From Nitrosopumilaceae archaeon (GTDB taxonomy: Archaea > Thermoproteota > Nitrososphaeria > Nitrososphaerales > Nitrosopumilaceae), in assembly GCA_021296165.1 (NCBI GenBank), contig JAGWAW010000033.1, positions 8,700 to 24,275 of the forward strand: a stretch of DNA of 15,576 nt, written 5' to 3'. Below are positions 6,414-12,685 of the stretch, piece by piece. The translations under genes were made by a program, and so were the position numbers. Position 1 is the stretch's first letter. Each line of letters starts with the position of its first letter. The notes below the pieces were generated by a model. It was not told the DNA's origin and did not search any database. It saw nothing but the letters and a program-made list of their open reading frames with translations.

Positions 6414-6488
6414 TGGGTTCACGGGGATTCGGACCCCGGATCTTCGCCGTGTAAGGGCGACGTCATAACCGAGCTAGACTATGAACCC
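6414..6488 (-). tRNA. tRNA-Val (anticodon UAC)
   Basis: Full cloverleaf on the minus strand. The acceptor pairs GGGTTCA with TGAACCC. The D arm is GTC/GAC with a GG-containing loop. The anticodon arm is TCGCC-CTTACAC-GGCGA, with anticodon TAC reading GUA. The variable region is short and the T arm is CGGGG-TCCGAAT-CCCCG. Discriminator A73 is at 6414, and the next three bases on the minus strand (6413-6411) are CCA, so the CCA tail appears to be encoded. There is no intron. It is divergent from the RNase HI gene. Confidence 0.96.
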
Positions 6489-6512
6489 GGGGACGCGTAC
6501 TGGCGTGGATCC

Positions 6513-6518
6513 TTTAAA
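6513..6518. promoter_or_regulatory. Shared palindromic TATA box (TTTAAA) for tRNA-Val and RNase HI
   Basis: TTTAAA is its own reverse complement. Its centre (6515.5) is 27.5 bases from the first base of tRNA-Val (6488, minus) and 27.5 bases from the GTG of the RNase HI gene (6543, plus). Both distances match the archaeal TATA-to-start spacing seen elsewhere in the window. Confidence 0.6.
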
Positions 6519-6542
6519 CATACCGAGTTGCCCCCGGGAGCG

Positions 6543-6896
6543 GTGGTTACCATATACGTGGACGGGGCCGGGGGGAGCTCCAGCGGGTACGGCTACTATG
6601 TCCGGGAGACCGGCGAGTCCGAGTACATGGACAAGCCGGGCCTGACCAACAACCAGGCCGAGTATTCAGCGGTCCTGGCCGCCTTGGAGAAGTTTGCCGA
6701 TTCCGCCGGGCCGGTCACCGTACTCAGCGACTCGCAGGTGGTGGTCAGCCAGATAAACCACGAGTATGCCATAAACGACCCCACGCTGCGGGACATGGCC
6801 CGGGCAGTCTGGCGCCTGCTGCCCTCGCACGGGAACGTGAAAGTACAGTGGATACCCCGCCGGGAGAACCTGGCTGGCAAGATGCTGGGCAGCTAG
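6543..6896 (+). CDS. rnhA: Ribonuclease HI family protein
   Basis: RNase H fold enzyme expected to cut the RNA strand of RNA-DNA hybrids. The 117-residue product has the family core: IYVDGAGG with catalytic Asp7, TNNQAEYSAVLAALE with Glu40, and VLSDSQVVVSQI with Asp63. The last expected acidic residue, usually in NxxAD near the C-terminus, is not there: the sequence reads PRRENLAGKMLGS, with Lys113 where Asp would align, and the protein stops almost at once. It is shorter than bacterial RNase HI. The frame is open back to 6372, but that part is the antisense of tRNA-Val and cannot be coding in practice. I chose GTG 6543, which begins just before the first beta strand and lies 27.5 bases from the TTTAAA box. 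The fold is confident; activity is uncertain because of the missing acid. Confidence 0.87.
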   Translation: MVTIYVDGAGGSSSGYGYYVRETGESEYMDKPGLTNNQAEYSAVLAALEKFADSAGPVTVLSDSQVVVSQINHEYAINDPTLRDMARAVWRLLPSHGNVKVQWIPRRENLAGKMLGS

Positions 6897-6967
6897 GCAT
6901 ACCTTTGACGCGGCGGGAGTGGCACGTATGATCCGTTGCACGCTGCATTCGGATCCGCGGGCGCGCC

Positions 6968-7132
6968 TCACCCAAAGTCCACATCGCGCTTTTGCGAGGC
7001 CGACTCGTTTCCCCGCGCCGACTCCCGGAACTGGTCCTCGTGGTTCTGGGGGCCGTGGCCGCACTCTACGCAGGCCAGCCTGAACCCGTTCTCGTGGCGT
7101 ATGTGCTTGGGGCATCCGCAGAAGCAGGCCAT
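6968..7132 (-). CDS. Small Cys-rich, probably zinc-binding protein
   Basis: 54-residue protein I cannot assign to a named family. It begins MACFCGCPKHIRHENGFRLACVECGHG, with three cysteines at residues 3, 5 and 7 and a CVEC pair about 15 residues later, plus nearby histidines. That layout resembles a small zinc ribbon. The C-terminal half is hydrophilic and charged (HEDQFRESARGNESASQKRDVDFG). The frame is open further upstream, but ATG 7130-7132 is supported by a TATA box (7157-7164) centred about 28 bases before it, giving a leaderless message. It ends facing the RNase HI gene, with about 70 bases between the two stops. A role in nucleic-acid or metal binding is only a guess. Confidence 0.65.
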   Translation of the reverse strand: MACFCGCPKHIRHENGFRLACVECGHGPQNHEDQFRESARGNESASQKRDVDFG

Positions 7133-7156
7133 GGCGCGCTCACTCCCTGGCTCCGC

Positions 7157-7164
7157 ATTATATC
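7157..7164 (-). promoter_or_regulatory. TATA box of the small Cys-rich protein gene
   Basis: GATATAAT on the minus strand, centred about 28 bases upstream of ATG 7132. It is the only AT-rich element nearby and supports the chosen start. Confidence 0.6.
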
Positions 7165-7361
7165 TTGCGATCCGCATACTGGGCTGGCCCGCTGCCGGGT
7201 ACACATACTGCGGTTCTGGCTAACGTAGTACGGTCCGTCCGCCATCTCTGCTGCCTGTCAACGGCAATGGGGGAATGGTCCGGCGCGCACTTTCCCCGCG
7301 GCCCCTCGCAGACGACTTTGGCCGGCGGTCCTTTTGGGCGTCCCCACTTCCTGTATGCGGA

Positions 7362-7378
7362 GCTTGCAGTCCGCAAGC
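7362..7378 (-). terminator. Possible hairpin downstream of dtxR-like gene
   Basis: GCTTGC (7362-7367) pairs perfectly with GCAAGC (7373-7378) around a 5-base loop, 24 bases after the dtxR stop. No T-run follows, so this is weak as a terminator. Confidence 0.25.
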
Positions 7379-7401
7379 CTGCCGCGCGGTCCGCCGATGC
7401 G

Positions 7402-7890
7402 CTACGCGGGATCCTGCTCCCCGCTCCGGTCACCGTCCCCTCCGGCCTCGGCCAGCCGGCAGCACTCGCCGGGGGGTATGGCCTTGCCGTGGGGACTGGT
7501 GCGGGGGTGCCCCAGCAGCGTGCACAGGGCGTCGGTGAACCGGGTCTTCATGTGGTGCTCCACGCCGCAGACCATCTCCTCGTCTATCTCTATCTTGAGG
7601 GCGCTGTCCATCAGCACCTCCAGCAGCCTGCTGTTCCTCACCATCTTGGTGCCTATGCTCTCCCCATCGACGGTGAGGCTCACTCCTGCCTTGGAGTAGT
7701 TGACCAGCTTCATCCTCTTGAGCTTCTTTAGCATCTGCACCACGCTGGGCTGCCGGACATGCAGCTTCTTGGCTATGGTGCTTATCTTGGCCTCGTCCCC
7801 CACCTCCACGATGTGCCATATCGCCTTGATGTACATCTCCACATGCTCGGCCTCGGCTGTCCCCACGAAGAGCTGCTCGTCCTCGGCCAT
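7402..7890 (-). CDS. DtxR/MntR-family metal-dependent transcriptional regulator
   Basis: Metal-activated repressor of iron or manganese genes. The 162-residue protein has an N-terminal winged helix (about 12-75: KISTIAKKLHVRQPSVVQMLKKLKRMKLV) and the DtxR dimerisation/metal domain (about 80-140), ending with the hallmark GHPRTSPHGKAIP. By alignment to DtxR, the primary metal site is complete: Met19 (EMYIKAIW), Cys108, Glu111 and His112 (CGVEHH). The presence of Cys points to an iron-type sensor. The ancillary site is altered: the His of HRLLE is Ser87 (SRLLE, Glu91 kept) and the second His is Glu104. There is no C-terminal SH3/FeoA domain. ATG 7888-7890 begins four bases after the trmB stop, so the two are probably one operon, although a TATA-like CTTATTTG inside trmB could give a separate transcript. 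Confidence 0.9.
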   Translation of the reverse strand: MAEDEQLFVGTAEAEHVEMYIKAIWHIVEVGDEAKISTIAKKLHVRQPSVVQMLKKLKRMKLVNYSKAGVSLTVDGESIGTKMVRNSRLLEVLMDSALKIEIDEEMVCGVEHHMKTRFTDALCTLLGHPRTSPHGKAIPPGECCRLAEAGGDGDRSGEQDPA

Positions 7891-7894
7891 TGAA

Positions 7895-8662
7895 TCAGGT
7901 GGAGCGGGAGCCTTCAAATAAGTATTCAAAGTACTTGCCAGCGAACCGGGCCAGTCCGGCGTGGTCTGCCCATATGGCCACCGTGTCGGAGGCCTCGGCG
8001 TCCGCCCGCTCGGGCCCCAGCAGTATTATGACGTAGCGGCCGTCGGCGATTATCCCGCCTCCGAAGAGGCCCTCCTTCACCCGGACGGTGGTCGACACCC
8101 TGGAGAGGTGCCGCAACGTCACCTCGTCGGTGCCGTCGGGGGCCAGTACCCTTATCCGCACCCCCCGGTCATGCAGCGCCCGCAGCCGGGGCAGGGCCCG
8201 GGGGACCAGCCTGCGGCCGGCCTCGGGCACGGCTATCATGACCTCGCTCCGGCACGAGTCGGCCACCTCCAGCATCTTGGCCTCTATGGCCGGGCCCGAG
8301 AGTACCAGGATGTCGGGCTTCTCGGTGGAGTCGCCCTTCTCGTATATGGGCGTCAGCTCGTTGAGTATGGTGGAGCGGTCCCGCTCAAAATCGGCTACCC
8401 GGCTCTGGCGGGTGGTCTCCAGGCCAGTCCCCGGCGACCTTGCAAAGTATCTGGTGGGCCGCGAGTCGCTGGAGCCGATCCACCCCTTCGCCTCCAGGGA
8501 GCCGAGCATCTCGTATATCTTGGAGTAGGGGACAGCGGCCTCCCGGCTGAGCTCGGCGGCGGTGGGCTTGGCGGCCCTGAGCAGGGCCGAGTACGCCCGG
8601 ATCTCCGGGGCGCTCATGCCCAGCCGGACCAGCGCTCTGCGGGTATTATCCGAGAAGCTCAC
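7895..8662 (-). CDS. TrmB-family transcriptional regulator
   Basis: Archaeal TrmB-type regulator of 255 residues. An N-terminal winged helix (about 5-75) contains the typical ALVRLGMSAPEIRAYSALL start, AAELSREAAVPYSKIYEMLGSLEAKGWI recognition region and RPTRYFARSP wing. A C-terminal phospholipase-D-like sensor domain follows (about 105-250: ILVLSGPAIEAKMLEVADSCRSEVMIAVPEAG through YVIILLGPERADAEASDTVAIWADHAGLARFAGKYFEYLF). TrmB proteins usually sense sugars or redox state, and the ligand cannot be read from sequence. GTG 8660-8662 is the chosen start, because a strong TATA box centres 26 bases before it. The open frame upstream of it is Arg/Pro-rich and non-conserved. It is divergent from the tes-like gene and followed after four bases by the dtxR-like gene. 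Confidence 0.9.
   Translation of the reverse strand: MSFSDNTRRALVRLGMSAPEIRAYSALLRAAKPTAAELSREAAVPYSKIYEMLGSLEAKGWIGSSDSRPTRYFARSPGTGLETTRQSRVADFERDRSTILNELTPIYEKGDSTEKPDILVLSGPAIEAKMLEVADSCRSEVMIAVPEAGRRLVPRALPRLRALHDRGVRIRVLAPDGTDEVTLRHLSRVSTTVRVKEGLFGGGIIADGRYVIILLGPERADAEASDTVAIWADHAGLARFAGKYFEYLFEGSRST
7914..7923 (-). promoter_or_regulatory. Possible internal TATA box for dtxR-like gene
   Basis: ACTTATTTGA (minus strand) lies within the last codons of the trmB-like gene and centres about 28 bases before the dtxR-like ATG. The spacing is right for a leaderless transcript, but the sequence also encodes Tyr-Leu-Phe of TrmB, so it may be chance. Confidence 0.35.
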
Positions 8663-8681
8663 GCCCCCACGGGCGCCATCC

Positions 8682-8693
8682 CGGATATATAAG
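8682..8693 (-). promoter_or_regulatory. TATA box of trmB-dtxR
   Basis: CCTTATATATCC on the minus strand is a near-consensus archaeal box A. Its centre is about 26 bases before the GTG at 8662, so the transcript is expected to be leaderless. Confidence 0.75.
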
Positions 8694-8876
8694 GGCGGAG
8701 TGTTGCGTACTCTTCCAAGATCTGGAGAGCCGGACGAAAGACCGGGCTGGCGCGGAGGGCGGGAATGCAAATTTGGACGCGCAACGCACCGGCTATAGAT
8801 GTGGGGCCGATCTGGCCGCGGCGGGGCCGCCGGTTCCCGTTTCACCCGTTTCACCGTGGGTTGCGGTGCATTTGGG

Positions 8877-8885
8877 TTATATATG
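8877..8885 (+). promoter_or_regulatory. TATA box of tes-like gene
   Basis: TTATATATG centres about 30 bases before ATG 8911. This predicts a transcript start a few bases upstream of the ATG and so a very short leader. Confidence 0.7.
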
Positions 8886-8888
8886 GGA

Positions 8889-8904
8889 AATATCGGCAGA
8901 TATT
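8889..8904. promoter_or_regulatory. Operator-like palindrome at the tes start site
   Basis: AATATC-GGCA-GATATT is a perfect 6-base inverted repeat with a 4-base spacer, placed between the TATA box and the ATG. A dimeric repressor bound here would block the initiation complex, a common archaeal arrangement. The neighbouring TrmB- and DtxR-type proteins are candidate binders; that link is inference. Confidence 0.5.
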
Positions 8905-8910
8905 CTACAG

Positions 8911-10575
8911 ATGTCCTTGATACAGATATCCAACCAGACGCCCAAGAGCCTCTCTAAGCGCACCACCATACGCTTCACCCAGAGCATCTGCCCTGACTGC
9001 AACATGATATTGGATGCGGAGGTCTTTGAGAGGGATGGACGGGTGTACATGTCCAAGACCTGCCCGACACACGGAGAGTGCGAGGAGCTCTACTTTGGTT
9101 CGTACGAGATGTACAACAAGTTCTCCACGTACTGGGTGGACGGCAAGGGGGCACACGCGCCCAACGTCATGATTGAGAAGTGCTCCTGCCCCAACAACTG
9201 CGGACTCTGCTCTAATCACCTGTCACACTCCGGCTTGGCCAACATGATCGTGACCAACCGCTGCGACCTGACCTGCTGGTACTGCTTCTTCTATGTGAAG
9301 AAGGGACTTGAGGGGGCCTACATGTACGAGCCCTCGCTGGACCAGGTCCGCGCCATGATGAAGACGCTGAAGGCCGAGCGCCCCATCGCCGGCAACTCCA
9401 TACAGATTACGGGGGGAGAGCCGATGCTCCGTGAGGACATAACCGATGTCATCAAAATAATGAAGGAGGAGGGCGTCGATCACATCCAGATGAACACCAA
9501 CGGAATACGGCACGCGTTGGACCCCGAGGCGGCCCGGGATGTGAGGCTGTCCGGCTGCAACAACCTGTACCTGAGCTTCGACGGCGTTACCCCGCGGACC
9601 AACCCCAAGAACCACTGGGAGATACCCTATGCCCTAGACTCGTGCCGCAAGACGGGCACCACCGTGGTCTTCGTGCCCACCGTAATAAAGTCGATAAACG
9701 ACCACGAGCTGGGCGGCATCATACGGTATGCGCAGAAGAACATGGATGTCGTGCACGCGGTGAACTTCCAGCCAGTGTCGCTCACCGGGCGGATGGGAAA
9801 ACAGGAACGCGAAAAGTACCGCATCACCATACCCGACTGCATACAGAGGATAGAGGAGCAGACCGCCGGCGAGGTCACCATAGACGACTGGTTCCCGGTC
9901 CCCTCGTGCATGCCGCTCACCAACGTGATAGAGGCGTTCTCCTCCAAGCCAAAGTACGAATTGAGCATACACTTTGCATGCGGCGCGGGCACCTACATAT
10001 TCGAGGATCAGGAGACCCGCAAGTTCGTCCCCATTACAAAGTTCTGCGACATACAGGGCATGCTGGAACTCTTCGAGGACAAGTCCGAGGAGATACGCTC
10101 AGGTAAGAACAAGTACTTTACCATGCTGGAGGTCGTCCGCAAGCTAAAGTCGTTCGTGGACACCAAGAAGCAGCCGGCGGGACTGGACCTGGCAAAGATG
10201 TTCGGCAACATACTGATGAAGCGCTCGTTCGACGCGGTGGGATCCTGGCACGTCAAGGGACTGTTCTTGGGGATGATGCACTTTCAGGACAAGTACAACG
10301 AGGACCTAGAGCGGCTGCAGCGCTGCGACATACACTATCTGACGCCGGACCTCCGGATAATACCCTTCTGCGCCTTCAACGTGATACCGGAGTGGTACCG
10401 CGACCGCATACAGAAGAAGTACTCCATCACCGTAGAAGAGTGGGAGGAGCGCGAGGGCGTAAAGCTAGAGGACGGGCTGTACCGCGGCCTGATGAGGCGC
10501 GGGGCTGGCGACGAGCTGGCCGCCGGGTGTGCAAAATCCCAGATGTTCCACCAGGCCTCGCAGGCCGTCATGTAG
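8911..10575 (+). CDS. tes: Radical SAM protein, tetraether lipid synthase (Tes)-like
   Basis: Large radical SAM enzyme of 554 residues resembling the archaeal Tes family (MJ0619-like), which joins the phytanyl tails of two archaeols to make tetraether (GDGT) membrane lipids. Order of parts: an N-terminal rubredoxin-like Cys pair (CPDC at 27-30, CPTHG at 51-55), a Cys cluster at 91-100 (CSCPNNCGLC) suited to an auxiliary iron-sulfur cluster, and the radical SAM motif CDLTCWYC with Cys118, Cys122 and Cys125. GGEP follows at 168-171 for SAM binding, then a long C-terminal region with further cysteines (FACGAG, KFCDIQG, RCDIHYLTPDLRIIPFCAFN). ATG 8911 is chosen over an upstream in-frame start because a TATA box and an operator-like palindrome lie in between. 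Thaumarchaea often have several Tes paralogues, so this copy could act on another lipid step. Confidence 0.85.
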   Translation: MSLIQISNQTPKSLSKRTTIRFTQSICPDCNMILDAEVFERDGRVYMSKTCPTHGECEELYFGSYEMYNKFSTYWVDGKGAHAPNVMIEKCSCPNNCGLCSNHLSHSGLANMIVTNRCDLTCWYCFFYVKKGLEGAYMYEPSLDQVRAMMKTLKAERPIAGNSIQITGGEPMLREDITDVIKIMKEEGVDHIQMNTNGIRHALDPEAARDVRLSGCNNLYLSFDGVTPRTNPKNHWEIPYALDSCRKTGTTVVFVPTVIKSINDHELGGIIRYAQKNMDVVHAVNFQPVSLTGRMGKQEREKYRITIPDCIQRIEEQTAGEVTIDDWFPVPSCMPLTNVIEAFSSKPKYELSIHFACGAGTYIFEDQETRKFVPITKFCDIQGMLELFEDKSEEIRSGKNKYFTMLEVVRKLKSFVDTKKQPAGLDLAKMFGNILMKRSFDAVGSWHVKGLFLGMMHFQDKYNEDLERLQRCDIHYLTPDLRIIPFCAFNVIPEWYRDRIQKKYSITVEEWEEREGVKLEDGLYRGLMRRGAGDELAAGCAKSQMFHQASQAVM

Positions 10576-10970
10576 GTCCGCGGCCACATCATTTCAGCAT
10601 GGATGTTCCATTTGGAGTGCTGCGCAGGCCATATCTGAGTGGGCGCGGGCCCGGGAATGTGCAGTAAGCATCTGAGCGGGCGGCCCAGTGCCGCTGGATG
10701 AGGGGTTTGATCCCGGTGGCTGATCCGGCACCTGCTGCGGCTGCACCCCTCCGCGGCGGCCTCTCATGTATCGGCCGCGGGCAGTCTGCGGGGGCGGCGC
10801 CCAGTTGGTCGTGATGGCCGGCTGCAGCCATACTGTCCAGCCACGCAGCAGGCCGTTGTAAACTTTGGCCCGGTTCGCCAGATGGTCAGCATCCGGCAGG
10901 CCCGCCGGGGGATCCCGCTAATCGGGATGGCCTCTGTTTCTGTACGGCAGGTACTCCGGCCGCGCCCCGC
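10576..10970. other. Intergenic region between convergent genes
   Basis: The gap of about 395 bases separates the stop codons of the tes-like gene (plus) and the aminotransferase gene (minus). It contains a hairpin ATCCCG-CTAAT-CGGGAT (10912-10928), about 43 bases after the aminotransferase stop. No T-run follows it on either strand. No gene, tRNA or clear terminator is visible. Confidence 0.55.
10912..10928. repeat. Perfect hairpin downstream of the aminotransferase
   Basis: Six-base-pair stem ATCCCG/CGGGAT with loop CTAAT. It may contribute to 3'-end formation of the minus-strand transcript. Confidence 0.35.
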
Positions 10971-12050
10971 CTATCCGCCCGCCAGGCCGGAGATCCGCTC
11001 CAGGTCTTGGGGGTCCACCCCCGGATGGACGGGCAGGGACAGCACGGCACCGGCGGCGCGCTCCGTGTTGGGCAGGGAGACGCCCGCGTCATAGTGGGGC
11101 ATCCTGTGGATGGGCACCCTGTAGTATACGGCGGCGCCCACCCCGTTCCGGCTCATGCGCTCCAGCAGGGCGTCGCGATCGGGGGATGTCACCGTGTACA
11201 GGTTCCAGTTGGGCTCCTCGCCCTTTCTGGGACGGGGCAGCCCCATCTCGGAGTCCTCCAGCATCTGGGTCAGCATGCGGGCGTTGCGCCTCCGCGCCCC
11301 CAGGAACCGGGGCAGCTTGCCCATCTGGACGGCCCCGATGGCGGCGCACACCTCGGGCATCCGCAGGTTCAGCCCGAAGGTGTCGAACGCATCGCCGCCG
11401 CTTCCGTGGTTGCGCACCGACAGCAGCCTCTCGTACGTCTCGTCGCTGCCGGTCACCACCACCCCTCCCTCGCCGGAGGTGGCAACCTTTCCGGGGTAGA
11501 GGCTGTAGCAGCCGGCATCAGACAGGCAGCCGGCGTGCCGGCCGTGCATGGTGGATCCCAGCGACTGGGCCGCGTCTTCTATGATGCGTATGTTGCGTCC
11601 GGCCACCACATCTGATATCTCGTCCATGTGGGCCACCCTCCCGTACAGGTGCACCGGTATGACGGCGCGGGTACGGGGGGTTAGGGCGGCGGAGACGGAC
11701 TCTGCATTCATGGTGTGGTCGTCGCCTGTGTCGGCAAAGACGGGTGCCGCCCCGGCGGCCAGCACGGCGTTGGCCGTGGCCACGTACGAGAACGAGGGCA
11801 CTACCACCTCGTCGCCGTGCCCTATGCCGGCGGAGAGCAGGGCGGCGTGCAGGGCGGCCGTCCCCGAGCCCACGGCCACCGCGTGCCGGGCGCCGGTAAA
11901 CTCCCGTACGGCGCGCTCCAGCCGGCGCACCGCCGGCCCTCCCTCACGGGCAGCCGACGTCAGAATGCCCGACTCCAAGACGGCCGCGGCCGCCTCCATC
12001 TCCATGTGGTCGGTGATGGGTCCGTTTATGCGGATGGGCCTGTTCGCCAT
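10971..12050 (-). CDS. DegT/DnrJ/EryC1-family PLP-dependent sugar aminotransferase
   Basis: Transfers an amino group from glutamate or glutamine to a nucleotide-linked keto-sugar, making amino sugars for surface glycans or glycoprotein decoration. The 359-residue product has the fold's landmarks: GSGTAALHAAL (61-71) for phosphate binding, PSFSYVATANAV (85-96), IIEDAAQSLGS with Asp159 pairing to the PLP ring nitrogen, and SLYPGKVATSGEGG with Lys188 as the Schiff-base lysine. The C-terminal domain has the usual RNHG and NLYTV regions. The frame is open for 68 more codons upstream, but that extension is Arg/Pro-rich. ATG 12048-12050 (MANRPIRINGP) matches the family's N-terminus and has a TATA-like box 28 bases before it. 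No other sugar-pathway gene is adjacent, so the product sugar cannot be inferred. Confidence 0.93.
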   Translation of the reverse strand: MANRPIRINGPITDHMEMEAAAAVLESGILTSAAREGGPAVRRLERAVREFTGARHAVAVGSGTAALHAALLSAGIGHGDEVVVPSFSYVATANAVLAAGAAPVFADTGDDHTMNAESVSAALTPRTRAVIPVHLYGRVAHMDEISDVVAGRNIRIIEDAAQSLGSTMHGRHAGCLSDAGCYSLYPGKVATSGEGGVVVTGSDETYERLLSVRNHGSGGDAFDTFGLNLRMPEVCAAIGAVQMGKLPRFLGARRRNARMLTQMLEDSEMGLPRPRKGEEPNWNLYTVTSPDRDALLERMSRNGVGAAVYYRVPIHRMPHYDAGVSLPNTERAAGAVLSLPVHPGVDPQDLERISGLAGG

Positions 12051-12685
12051 GCGGCGGCGCGGCCCATATCCTGCCATAAAGGTTGGGGGGCGTCCCACGC
12101 CACCGGGATTTGGGCCATCTCGGGGTACTGTCGCGCCATTCCGGCGCGGCCGCCTGACGCCTGGACCTGCCGGGGGGCGCTCGCGCCTGTGTATCTCCGG
12201 TACGGGCAGTGGCGCGCCGGGTAGGTGCCTCTCTGCCGGTTCGGCCTTTGGCATGGTGGTCTGGGGAATGGGGGACGATTCGCGTCTTCCGGCCTGTCGC
12301 GGGTTTTTGCACTCTGGCCGCTACTGTGCCCGCCCCCTGCACCGGCCGCCCCCAGTACATCCGGCGGCCCATGCCGGCATCTGAGGGCACTCATCAGAGA
12401 CTCGGTCCTAATCTCGTGGGCTTGGCTCCGCGGGCGGGCCGCTCAACGGATGCCCCGGCGGCCCATCGGGCACGGGACGGCGGCAGAGCCTGGCCGGATG
12501 CGGCATGGCGGGCTGCCCAGAGGATATTGCATCGACACGGCGCATCTTGGCCGGCGCCCATGTGGTATGACCTAAATCGGCGGCCATTACACCATGCCCG
12601 TTGCGGATAACCAACCACACCGGCATGGCCGTGTACGGCGCCGCGCCAGCCGGACGTGCCAAACCATGCCATACGAGAGGGCGAC
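12051..12685. other. Intergenic region between divergent genes
   Basis: The gap of about 635 bases separates the aminotransferase (minus) and TPR (plus) starts. Only the aminotransferase TATA box at its left end and a weak TATA-like CCTAAATC near 12569-12576 (plus strand) stand out. Several open frames overlap each other here but none has protein-like composition. Confidence 0.55.
12074..12080 (-). promoter_or_regulatory. TATA-like box of the aminotransferase gene
   Basis: TTTATGG on the minus strand, centred about 28 bases before ATG 12050, in otherwise GC-rich DNA. Confidence 0.5.

Noticed and set aside
6372..6542. N-terminal extension of the RNase HI frame
   Set aside because: It is the antisense of tRNA-Val and lies before the shared TATA box; the RNase H fold starts at about residue 2 of the shorter form.
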